Below, piece after piece: positions 37,336 to 47,224 of a DNA stretch of 64,000 nucleotides. The notes beneath the pieces were generated by a model that saw nothing but the letters and a program-made list of their open reading frames with translations, ran no database searches and had not been told where the DNA came from. Numbering within the stretch: position 1 is the stretch's first letter; every line of letters starts with the position of its first letter. The position numbers and the translations under genes are program-made. Origin of the DNA: Macrostomum hystrix (Eukaryota > Platyhelminthes > Macrostomidae); the NCBI GenBank assembly GCA_950097015.1, contig CATNEN010000001.1:1724001-1788000 (forward strand), in the 5' to 3' direction.

Positions 37336-37678
37336 TAAAAATAATAATAATAATTGCAGGAGGGCTGCGGGCAATGGCACATTATTTTTATGACACTAGA
37401 CCCGCAGTCAGCGAGGAGGCAATTCTGCCGATTTCCCTGACTCCTGAGTACACACGCACACAGGTGTGTACATCTGCCCTGACTTTCTCATCGTCAGGCA
37501 GTGTACACTCTCACTGTGCCTTGGAGATTGGCCCTCAATGACGTAAATTGCACGACAAGCCACCAAGCCTTCTCACAGCGGCTGCGCCCCCAAATAAATG
37601 TGGCCTCGCCGTGGAATTGAACTTCGGGACCTTGGTGCGAGAGGCAAACGCGTTAACCGCTCTGCCACCGACCCCATC
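37336..37678 (-). mobile_element. tRNA-derived SINE (second family)
   Basis: On the minus strand, 37678 down to about 37600 is a tRNA head with GGTGGCAGAGCGGTTAACGC (A-box region) and AAGTTCAATTCCAC (B box). An unrelated body of about 240 bp follows. It ends in (ATT)n at 37336-37360. The body is unlike the 24.6-kb element. It is intergenic. Confidence 0.75.
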
Positions 37679-38425
37679 TCTCTCTTAATCTCTCCTTATC
37701 AATCTCTCCCTATCACCCACCCGTAGATATATACACTGTCTTCAATTAGCTCACAAACCTACAATCAAAGCTTGTTGTCCACTTTTGTCCACTAAACGGT
37801 GAATGCCTCAACACACGGGTATGTAGCCAGCTAAAAGCTATGCAACAAGAAGCTCACAGTGTATTAGGAAATGCTTGTCACACTAATTAATACACGTCAG
37901 TCAAGCAAACTTTGGCAAATATACTCAAATTCCTAATAAATGTTGCATTATTAGCATTATTATCGGATATTGAACGAGTGTAATAAGGCAGCATGTCAGG
38001 CAAAATGTTAGCCAACTCTCGGACTCATAATTGTCTGTTTTTTAATTCTGTACATTAACACGAACATCCGGACTGTGTGTGCTGTTCAACACTTGGCTGC
38101 CAGTCGCCAACAAATCGCTGATGCATGCCAATAAAATGCTTCGAAAATTGTATTTGCACAACGAACAGCCACACTTATATGGTATTACTAGCAATGTTCC
38201 TTCATGAGCACTGGCAAGTGACAGGAAGACTCACTGCCTCAACTATTTACCCTCGTGTTTGTATAGAGGCAGAAATTGCTGCTTCTGTTGAATTTTAGTC
38301 ATTTTCTGCTTTTTTGGCAGGTTTATCAATAATTTTGACACCAGCTGCGGAATTAGATGAAAGGTAGACAAAGGTAGTAAACTAATTGGTGGATAGGAAA
38401 GTAGAGCGAAGAAAAAGCTTTTAAC
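37679..38425. other. Intergenic spacer
   Basis: AT-rich. No gene, array or mobile element was recognised. Confidence 0.6.
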
Positions 38426-38712
38426 ACTAGAGAGTCCAGAACATAGACTAGAGAGTCTAGACCATAGACTAGAGAGTCTAGACCATAGACTAGAGAGTCT
38501 AGACCATAGACTAGAGAGTCTAGACCATAAACTAGAGAGTCTAGACCATAGACTAGAGAGTCTAGACCATAGACTAGGGAGTCTATACCATAGACTAGAG
38601 AATATAGACCATAGACTAGAGAGTCTGGACCATAGACTAGGGAGTCTGGACCATAGACTAGAGAGTCTGGACCATAGACTAGAGAGTCTAGACTATATAG
38701 ACTATAGTCTTT
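38426..38712. repeat. Minisatellite, 21-bp unit, about 13 copies
   Basis: Unit ACTAGAGAGTCTAGACCATA plus G. The AGTCTAGACT-like core is itself nearly palindromic, so each unit could form a small hairpin. Confidence 0.92.
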
Positions 38713-39840
38713 GAAATGATAATTCCAGGAGGAACTATATTTCCAGAGATAATTATCTCTACTTACTTGCCGTTCAGTTTGTTAAACATGCAATCTCCAT
38801 GGTCGAGAATTTTTCTATCTTGTTTAAATCGGGCCGTAATCTTGTAGAATGTATATATATATAAGTGGCGCACAAGACATGCCACATGCCGTTGCATCGA
38901 CTGTAGCTTAGAAACTCATAATCCTATATACTTCTCAAATAGTAAATATTAATATTTACTCTGATCCTCTTTCTAAAACGCGTCCCTGAGTATATTCTAG
39001 TAGCCATTTTATAATAAACTAAATAATGACATACGACAAGTGTGGCAACTATTTAGAGATAGATTTTCGCGAGGGAGGGGGAATAAATCATTTTGATAAA
39101 GTTTGCATATTTAAGATACAGTCCTAAGGGTGTTTGCTCAATCTGTCTGGCGGCAAAGAAATATCCTCAATAGACTATAAAGATTTGTTTCATATTTCAA
39201 TCTCTTGGATTGTCTCTAAAAATTTGGGAACAACCGCCTTATCGCCAAAATTTCTTGTTGGCACACACGACACAATCATCCCTTTAGGTTTGTTCTGTCA
39301 ATATTGCCGCTAATAATTCCTTAAAATCCTTCCCATACTTTACTTAAGCTAGCGGCCACATTGCCAGTTTCCCATGGCGGTGTCTCGCTTACAGCTGTGT
39401 GTCTGGTTGCTATGGGATAAACTACAGTGTTTTGGGAAGACACAAAATTATCAGTTTCGGCGATTGCGAAAAATCCCATTATATATGGGCCTATATTAAT
39501 CGAGGACCACTAGAAGAAGAAGGACGGGAAACTTTGTTTCTTTGAAAATTTATTCAAAACTGTGGGTGCATTAGAAGCATTCTAAAACTCGCTGAAACAT
39601 TATGAACATTTTTATGTGAGAAAATTGAAAAATTCCTATCTCGCCAGTGCATTTTTTCCGTGAAAATCATCAGGATTTAAAATTTATTTCCTAGAAACTA
39701 AGTACCGTGTCCTTCTTCTTCTGGTGGTCCTTGAAATAAATATAATTTAACAGTAAAATTTTCTGTTTCCACGCGCCCTGCTTATCGTCTCTGCGCTGAG
39801 TTAGTTAAAACAAACTATATTATCCCAAGTCCCAACACTA
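38713..39840. other. Intergenic spacer upstream of FoxD
   Basis: AT-rich, with no coding content. An imperfect inverted pair, AGGACCACTAGAAGAAGAAG (39502) and CCTTCTTCTTCTGGTGGTCC (39711), flanks about 190 bp. This may be the terminal inverted repeat of a small non-autonomous element. Confidence 0.5.
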
Positions 39841-39856
39841 TTTTTGCATATCCCAA

Positions 39857-39920
39857 CCAATGGGCGATTGCCCAGATCCCAATCTCCCGGTCGGAGGGGA
39901 GATCCGACCAACGGACCAAT
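39857..39920 (+). promoter_or_regulatory. CCAAT boxes flanking a 7-bp inverted repeat (FoxD upstream region)
   Basis: CCAAT occurs at 39857 and 39916. Between them GGTCGGA (39889) and TCCGACC (39903) form a perfect inverted repeat with a 7-nt spacer. The block is GC-rich against AT-rich surroundings and lies 150-210 bp before the FoxD start, so it is a plausible proximal promoter. Confidence 0.4.
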
Positions 39921-40067
39921 CCGGTGGGAGCGGCCTGTCACAGTGGAGCCGCCCAATTTAAATGCCTTCTTTTCCAATTCCTCTATTTTTCAAATCCCAT
40001 TTTCGAGTGAAACTGATTTTATTCGATAATAAAAGAGTCACTATTTCATTTTAAAATCCTCTGAATC

Positions 40068-40102
40068 ATGATGCTACCACCGGTTGGGTACTCGAGTTGC
40101 AC

Positions 40103-40151
<49 letters not shown>

Positions 40152-41339
40152 GAGCAGTCAGCGGCAGCAGCAGCCGTTGCAGCGCACCATCTCAACAACA
40201 TGATGCAAATAGGCGAGGATGAAGAACCCGACGAGGAAGCCGGACCTGATATTGACGACGAAGACGATCAAGAAGACATTGGCGACTACGCTGATGACGA
40301 GGAGTTGGACGGAGCGAACGAGGCTGCTTCGACTAGCACAGCTCAGCAGCAGCAGCAGCAGCAGCAGTCGGGATCGCAAAAAAAGCGAAGTCACCATGTG
40401 AAGCCGCCCTACAGCTACATCGCGCTGATCACAATGGCCATCCTACAGTCAGGCAGCAGGAAACTCACGCTTAGCGGCATCTGCGAGTTCATCATGAACC
40501 GCTTTCCGTATTATAAGGAGAGGTGAGTCACTGCCTGGGGGCGGATAAACGTTTGAAGTGTCGGATGAAGATTTTAAGGGAGCGAATGAAGGTTTGAAGG
40601 GGGCGGATGAAGGGTTAAGAAGGGGGGCGGATGAAGGGGGCGGATGAAGGGGGCGGATGAAGGGGGCGGATGAAGGGGTGGATGAAGGATTAAGAAGGGG
40701 GCGGATGAAGAGGGCGGATGAAGGGTTAAGAAAGGCGGCGGATGAAGGGTTAAGAAGGGGGCGGATGAAGGGTTAAGAACGGGGCGGATGAACTGTTAAC
40801 AAGGGGGGATGAAGGGTTAAGAAGGGGGCGGATGAATGGGGCGGATGAAGGGTTAAGAAGGGCGCATGAAGGGTTAAGAAAGGGGCGGATGAAGGGTTAA
40901 GAAGGGAGCGGATGAAGGGTTAAGAAGGGAGCGGATGAAGGGTTAAGAAGGGAGCGGATGAAGGGTTAAGAAGGGAGCGGATGAAGGGTTAAGAAGGGAG
41001 CGGATGAAGGGTTAAGAAGGGAGCGGATGAGGGGTTGAGAAGGGGGCGGATGAAGGGCTAAGTATCAAGGCCCTTGAGCATAGATTGAGAAACTATTGTT
41101 ATTAATTCCATAAAACGAAACATTACTATTCTGATACTAATGAGACTGAAGAAAAACACAATAAACATGACTGGAATATTCAATGAAACTCAGATTTTTT
41201 CATAAACAAAGCATTCTGAAATATAGATAAATTAGAGTTATAGAAATTGAAGCAACACTGATTTATGCCAATGTTTATACACAATATTGCGGGATGCGAA
41301 TAAGCGCGGTTCGTGCCATTTTAACAATTTAGAAAACAT

Positions 41340-41384
<45 letters not shown>

Positions 41385-42957
41385 GTGTTTGCATGGATCT
41401 GTTGCTATGTGGCTCTGTTTTTGGCCGCATAGATAGTACGAGCTAAGAAGCCAAAGAAGCCTGCCTAGCCGTATTAGTTTTGCAAGGAAGAAAATATATA
41501 ATCACTCGGTTGCGGTCAGTAGGAACAACCGCGGTATTCTTAATGCCAGTGGGTGGTCCGGGGCCATATAATAAAGGCGTTTGTGAATTTGACTGGCACA
41601 ACCGAATTCACAACGAAAATTCTTCCAATTCTTCTTGTAGAATAATATTCTTTGAATTTTAACCTTCTTGGCAAACTCTAAACAATGGCACTCTCTTTAT
41701 TGACTACATTTTCTGTTTTTATGTTTTCCAGTTAAATTCAACATATATTTCAGAATACTTCTATTGTATAGGCATTGTTAATTTATTATGCCCGCCAGAT
41801 TTTCCTCTGATTTCTAAAGAAAACTAAAATACTCATTCTCCCCCCTTTCGTTCTACCTCTATCATTCTCCCCTCTCATTCTCGCCTCCCATTCTTCCCTC
41901 TCATTGTCCCCTCTCATTGTCCCCTCTCATTCTCCCTCTCTCATTCTTCCCTCTCATTGTCCCCTCTCATTGTCCCCTCTCATTGTCCCCTCTCATTCTC
42001 CCCTCTCATTCTCCCCTCTCATTCTCCCCTCTCATTGTCCCCTCTCATTCTCCCCTCTCATTCTCCCCTCTCATTCTCCCCTCTCATTCTTCCTTCTCAT
42101 TCTCCTCCTATCATTATCCCCTCTCATTGTCCGCTCTCATTCTCCCCTCCCATTCTCCCATCTCATTCTCCCCCTCTCATTCTCCACTCTAACTATTCAG
42201 TCTCTAGTCTATGGCAATCCCAACCAATGATCTCCATCCATGGGCAAATTCTCGCAGATTCCCAGCCTGGCAGAACAGCATCCGTCACAACCTGTCCCTG
42301 AACGACTGCTTTGTGAAGATTCCGCGCGAGCCAGGAAACCCCGGCAAGGGCAACTACTGGACCCTGGATCCCCAGTCCGAGGACATGTTCGACAATGGCA
42401 GCTTCCTGCGTAGGCGGAAGCGTTACAAGCGGCAGTCCATGGTGCCCGACCTGTTCGTCGGTCCGCCGGGTTTCTTAGGGCCGCACTTCAATGCCCATCT
42501 GGCCGCAGCTCACCAGCATCATCACCAGCATCATCACCAGCATCATCACCAGGCTCCGCCGCCGCCGCCACCACAGATGCCGTTTCATCTGCCTCCACCG
42601 TTTGGCCTGATGCCTCCTCCGCCTCCTCCGCCGTCATCGAAGTCGCTAGCTTCACCTAAGACTGCGTCGACTAGCAAGACTTTTACCATAGACAGTTTGA
42701 TCAGCAAATCGGACAGCTCCGCCGCCGCCGCCATCGCCGCCGCTCCTGTCGTCTCGTCGGCGGCTTCAGTTGCCGCCGCGGCCGCCGCCGCCGCCGCCGC
42801 AGCAGCTGGCTATCCGCCATTGATTCGCCTGCCACAGCATCAGCAGCAGCCGCCGCTACCGCCGCTGCCACCGCATCCTCAGTTTGATCTGGCCATCTAT
42901 CAGAAACTCGTGGCAGCTTCTGCCGGTCTGCTACCGCCGACCTCTTGGCTTGGCTGA
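40068..42957 (+). CDS. foxD: FoxD-class forkhead transcription factor
   Basis: Two exons: 40068-40522 (donor GAGAG|GTGAGT, phase 2) and 42258-42957 (acceptor TCTCGCAG, stop TGA), about 384 aa. The N-terminus has a run of about 15 Gln and an acidic region ([17 protein letters not shown]). The forkhead domain runs from [20 protein letters not shown] through [20 protein letters not shown], then [20 protein letters not shown] and [19 protein letters not shown], to RRRKRYKR. The GICEFI...RFPYY and [15 protein letters not shown] stretches are characteristic of class D. The C-terminus is His-, Pro- and Ala-rich and has [12 protein letters not shown], an eh1-like Groucho-binding motif. FoxD proteins are nuclear DNA-binding regulators of patterning and neural development, commonly repressors. 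The intron falls inside the DNA-binding domain. AATAAA at 43319 is a candidate poly(A) signal. Confidence 0.93.
40530..41060. repeat. Intronic minisatellite, about 23-bp purine-rich unit (FoxD intron)
   Basis: Units with GAAGGGTTAAGAAGGGAGCG then GAT, preceded by shorter GGGGGCGGATGAA units. One strand is almost entirely purine. It starts within 20 bp of the donor. Confidence 0.93.
41340..41381 (+). repeat. (CAG)14 microsatellite in FoxD intron
   Basis: An uninterrupted CAG run in the sense orientation of the gene. It is separate from the coding CAG run of about 15 codons at 40104-40148. Confidence 0.97.
41860..42195. repeat. Intronic pyrimidine minisatellite, 13-bp unit (FoxD intron)
   Basis: About 25 copies of TCTCATTCTCCCC / TCTCATTGTCCCC, ending about 60 bp before the exon 2 acceptor. 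It may act as an extended polypyrimidine tract. Confidence 0.93.
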
Positions 42958-43865
42958 GCACCTGTTGAGTACACAGATACCGTAGCAACGGATTTATATG
43001 CTTTTCATATAACTGTGTTTGAAAAAAAGTAAATTGCTAAGTTTTAGCATCGAGATCTCGCTCGTTAAGTATAGAAAATGTTCTTTTCTGCGTACATGAC
43101 CCTTTGTACCGTACAGTACACCGATTCACTAACTCTATATCCTCATTTCACGCAATGCCAAGATGAATTACTTTTTTACTAATCTACCCACCTAGGCGAT
43201 TACCCAAATTTCTACCCACCCTCCCACCCTGATTACACAAATCTGTCTAATTAGATGAATGAACTGGTTTAACTGAACAAACTATTCTACATGCCATTCC
43301 ATGCATTGAAAGCGCTGAAATAAAAAAACTGTCCGTATGAATTTCAGCTGCTGGTTAAAACAAAACTCTCGCGCGAAAATACAAAAATCAATTTTTTGTT
43401 ATTCTCATTGCATGCCAATCGCTCTGAACAATTTACAAAATTTATTTGTTTTTAGCTGTTGAATCAAATACCGTTATCGCTTTTTGATATTGTACAGTCT
43501 CTTTTGTTTTTGTCTTTTTTTCTTTGTTTAAATTTGATGCCTTTCGCACCGATTCAAATTCAAAACTTGTCTTTTGAATTCACAACGTTTTACATATTCT
43601 GAATCTTTCTGACCATCAAGTTAAATGCACCAATCTGCTTAATTAGTAACAAATCTGATTTACCGAATATCATACCATGAATGTACTTTTTGCTCTTTGT
43701 TTTATTGCGAGAATAAATTGCATGAAATCTCTTCTGTTTAATACATAGTTTCTATGCGCACGGATCGATTGTACACCACTGTCAAATGGTCATTGTAAAG
43801 ATTTATTTATCTAACAATATTTATTAATTGAATATACTGAATTTATAATTGTAAAAAACAATATT
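42958..43865. other. FoxD 3' UTR and spacer
   Basis: AT-rich, no coding content. AATAAA at 43319 is the likely poly(A) signal, giving a 3' UTR of about 380 bp. Confidence 0.55.
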
Positions 43866-43869
43866 GTGT

Positions 43870-44625
43870 CACGATTTTGGGATTCTGGTTGTTTCGGGAT
43901 TCGGATCGTTTCGGGATTCTGATAGATTCGGGATTCTGATAGATTCGGGATTCTGATAGATTCGGGATTCTTATAGATTCGGGATTCTGATAAGATTCGG
44001 GATTGTGATAGTTTCGGGATTGTGATAGATTCGGGATTGTGATAGATTCGGAATTCTGATCGTTTCGGAATTCTGATAGTTTCGGGATTGTGATAGTTTC
44101 GGGATTTTGATAGTTTCGGGATTGTGATAGTTTCGGGATTCTGATATATTCGGGATTGTGATAGATTCGGGATTGTGATAGTTTCGGGATTCTGATAGAT
44201 TCGGAATTCTGATAGTTTCGGGATTGTGATAGTTTCGGAATTCTGATAGATTCGGGATTGTGATAGTTTCGGGATTCTGATAGATTCGGGATTCTGATAG
44301 ATTCGGAATTCTGATAGATTCGGAATTCTGATAGATTCGGGATTCTGATAGATTCGGGATTCTGATAGATTCGGGATTCTGATAGTTTCGGGATTCTGAT
44401 AGATTCGGAATTCTGATAGATTCGGGATTCTGATAGATTCGGGATTCGGATCGTTTCGGAATTCTGATAGTTTCGGGATTCTGATAGATTCGGAATTCTG
44501 ATAGATTCGGGATTCTGATAGATTCGGGATTCGGATCGTTTCGGAATTCTGATAGTTTCGGGATTCTGATAGTTTCGGGATTCGGATCGTTTCGGAATTC
44601 TGATAGTTTCGGGATTATTGTAACG
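43870..44625. repeat. Minisatellite, 17-bp unit, about 44 copies
   Basis: Unit GGGATTCTGATAGATTC with TTTCGG, GTGATAG and GGATCG variants. The minus-strand translation of 313 aa across it is an artefact of the repeat. Confidence 0.95.
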
Positions 44626-45325
44626 AACTCCCTGACTCGAAAGTAACGCTCTGAACTTTATAATATACCCAGCGCTGGTTTCTTGAACAAAACTAAACAA
44701 AACCAAAGCACAATTTTCGCCAACTGTTAAAGAAATATTTTTACAAGTCTGACTCTGAAAGGAAAAGCTGAGAAAACGCCGCAACTATGCTCAAAGGAAG
44801 CTCTAACTCGGGGAAAGGCACTGACTGTAGAGAAAAGTTACTGAGATGTGTTTGACGATTAAATATTTGTGATAGAGAGAGTGAGTGAGTGAGTGAGTGT
44901 GAGTTGACACAACACCAGCTTTATACCTGGGAAATCTCAGAAATTTGGCTTGCAAAACACAAAATGCGTGTGTTTAGAGCTGTATAGCTGTTTTCATACT
45001 CAAAGCGGCAGTTGTGACAAATGCGATCTGAAAAGGAAATTTTAAGAAAAAAAATTGTGTCGGGTTTGGGGCTGGGGTTTGGTCCCTAATGTAAACAGAA
45101 GTCAAATCCAGCAGATCTAAAAATACAAGCATTTATGCAGCCCGTTTTCGTATTTGTTGAGGCCATTTTTAAAGACACACGCCATCAAACACCTGCTTGC
45201 CCTACTCTCTCTAACTTTCTCTCTTTTTAAAAACACATTTCTAGTCTGCTTTTTGTTTCTGATTCTCAACATTTTAGTGGCCTGCATCCATAGTTTAGTG
45301 GCCAACAACACCCATACCTCATTCA
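44626..45325. other. Gene-free spacer
   Basis: Contains a short (GAGT)n run at about 44878-44900. No gene was recognised. Confidence 0.6.
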
Positions 45326-45329
45326 CGCT

Positions 45330-45934
45330 CTCACCCTATCTCACCCTCTCTCACCATCTGTCACCCTCTCTCATCCTCTGTCACCCTCTGTCACCCTCTG
45401 TCACCCTCTCTCACCCTCTCTCACCCTCTGTCACCCTCTCTCACCCTCTGTCACCCTCTTTCACCCTCTGTCACCCTCTCTCACCCTCTCTCACCATCTG
45501 TCACCCTCTCTCATCCTCTGTCACCCTCTCTCACCCTCTGTCACCCTCTGTCACCCTCTCTCACCCTCTCTCACCCTCTGTCACCCTCTCTCACCCTCTC
45601 TCACCCTCTCTCACCCTCTGTCACCCTCTCTCACCCTCTCTCACCCTCTCTCACCCTCTGTCATCCTCTTTCACCCTCTGTCACCCTCTCTCACCCTCTC
45701 TCACCATCTGTCACCCTCTCTCATCCTCTGTCACCCTCTCTCACCCTCTGTCACCCTCTGTCACCCTCTCTCACCCTCTCTCACCCTCTGTCACCCTCTC
45801 TCACCCTCTCTCACCCTCTCTCACCCTCTGTCACCCTCTCTCACCCTCTCTCACCCTCTGTCACCCTCTGTCACCCTCTCTCACCCTCTCTCACCCTCTG
45901 TCACCCTCTCTCAACCTCTGTCACCCTCTGTCAC
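45330..45934. repeat. Pyrimidine minisatellite, 10-bp unit, left block
   Basis: About 60 copies of TCACCCTCTC / TCACCCTCTG. A string of units from about 45345 to 45525 recurs almost identically from about 45700, a higher-order duplication. The same unit resumes at 46335 after the interruption. Confidence 0.95.
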
Positions 45935-46117
45935 AATTCAATGGGCAGTGTCCTCTCTCCTCTCTCCCGCTCTCTCTCTCCCTCTCTCCCTCTCTCTCTC
46001 AGGCCAGCACCGGCGTCTCGTACGACCGAGTCAGTGCCACGGAGTTGAGTGAGTATGGATTGAGTTGCGGGGCGCTGCCGAATCGATTACGATATGTTGA
46101 GATTGAAAGCTGGATTT

Positions 46118-46225
46118 GAACAAGCGCCTATAGCCTAATGGCTAGAGCGCTAGGCTAGACTCTACTGATGAGCTCCAATAAGAGCGAAACGCGTCTGGAG
46201 TTGCCTTGGTTCGAATCCTGATTTC
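46118..46225 (+). mobile_element. tRNA-like (pol III promoter) SINE-type element carrying a hammerhead
   Basis: TAGCCTAATGGC at 46131-46142 fits an A box. GGTTCGAATCC at 46208-46218 is a perfect B box. In place of an anticodon arm the region between them holds the hammerhead ribozyme. The T-stem is degenerate (only 2-3 pairs form), so a functional tRNA is unlikely. This arrangement recalls the schistosome Sm-alpha elements, which combine tRNA-like pol III promoters with a hammerhead. Confidence 0.75.
46158..46202 (+). ncRNA. Type I hammerhead ribozyme, minimal stem III
   Basis: All conserved core elements are present in order. Stem I 5' strand is GACTCTA (46158-46164), followed by CTGATGA (46165-46171). 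Stem II is GCTC/GAGC closed by a CAATAA hexaloop (46172-46185), followed by GAA (46186-46188). Stem III is ACGCGT (46189-46194), a palindrome leaving 3 pairs and no loop. The cleavage-site C is at 46195. Stem I 3' strand is TGGAGTT (46196-46202) and pairs over 7 bp with the 5' strand, two of them G-U. Predicted cleavage follows the GTC at 46193-46195. A loopless stem III is expected to favour dimeric folding. Confidence 0.85.
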
Positions 46226-46330
46226 AATTTTTTCGATACATATCGGAATCGATTCCAACATTAGATTTTTGAAATTCAATGGGCAGTGTCCTCTCTCCTC
46301 TCTCCCGCTCTCTCTCTCCCTCTCTCCCTC

Positions 46331-46495
46331 CCTCTCTCACCCTCTGTCACCCTCTGTCACCCTCTCTCACCCTCTCTCACCATCTGTCACCCTCTCTCAC
46401 CCTCTGTCACACTCTCTCACCCTGTCACTCTCTGTCACTCTCCGTCACCCACTCTCACCCTCTCAGGCCCTCTCTCACCCTCCCAGCCTTTTAAT
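46331..46495. repeat. Pyrimidine minisatellite, 10-bp unit, right block
   Basis: Continuation of the TCACCCTCTC array after the interruption, more degenerate at its right end. Confidence 0.9.
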
Positions 46496-47220
46496 TTGTT
46501 ACCAGAACACTGAAGCAGATTAACCGGTTTTTCAACGACACTAAACCGAGTGACTAAAATCGTCTTATATGTATCTGATGAGCTAGTTAGTAGAAGCTTG
46601 TAAATACTATAGTCCCATAAATTATCCTACCAATCCTTAACCATTAGGCAAATTATTAATTAAACCTATGACAAACTGACGCACCTGGCTAATCGTTTAT
46701 ACCGCCACCTGTATTTGCAGCTTCTCTACGCTTCGTGTGTAGCCGTTTAGAGTTGCACGGATACCATTTTGTGTGTCTGTCTGTCTGTTTTCATTGAAAC
46801 TTACTGATGAGAATAACCGATGCCGTCGTCTGTATATACATATACGCTGGGCTGTTAAAACAAAAACTAGGCTTGCTTAAGTTTGCCAGATACGCAGCCT
46901 TGCCTGTGTGTGTGTGTGTTTATGAATTCTGAACAAAACAATCGTTATTTTGGCCGGTACTAACACGCGCTATAGAAGAAGAAGAAGATAGTTGATGAGG
47001 CGTCAGCCGATAGCGCTAGGCTCAGGTAATGGCATTAACAGACTATAATGACGCGGCGTTGCAGTATTATAGAACTTCTGTGTATAGTGTTTTAACAGAT
47101 TGTGTGGCGTTAACATTTTTCAACAACGCCCGTAAAAGCAAGCAACTTACAATGCGCTAGACAAACAATTTTATTCCATGGGATTGCATGGGTTTTGCGG
47201 GGGAAAAATACTCATATGAA
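46496..47220. other. Gene-free spacer
   Basis: Short TGTG and GAAGAAGAAG microsatellites at about 46905 and 46975. Nothing else was recognised. Confidence 0.6.
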
Positions 47221-47224
47221 ATCA

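Larger units (their letters stand above)
45935..46330. repeat. 58-bp direct repeats bracketing an inserted segment
   Basis: The 58-bp sequence starting AATTCAATGGGCAGTGTCCT is present at 45935-45992 and again at 46273-46330, 338 bp apart. It interrupts the TCACCCTCTC array. The segment between holds the tRNA-like hammerhead element and a short GC-rich stretch from 46004. Confidence 0.9.

Noticed and set aside
43843-44784. Minus-strand 313-residue frame
   Set aside because: Pure 17-bp repeat translation with no other support.
46118-46225. Functional tRNA gene
   Set aside because: A and B boxes are present, but there is no anticodon arm and the T-stem does not pair.
46575-46582. CTGATGAG as a second hammerhead core (also at 46804)
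   Set aside because: Neither is followed by a stem II and GAAA at the required spacing.
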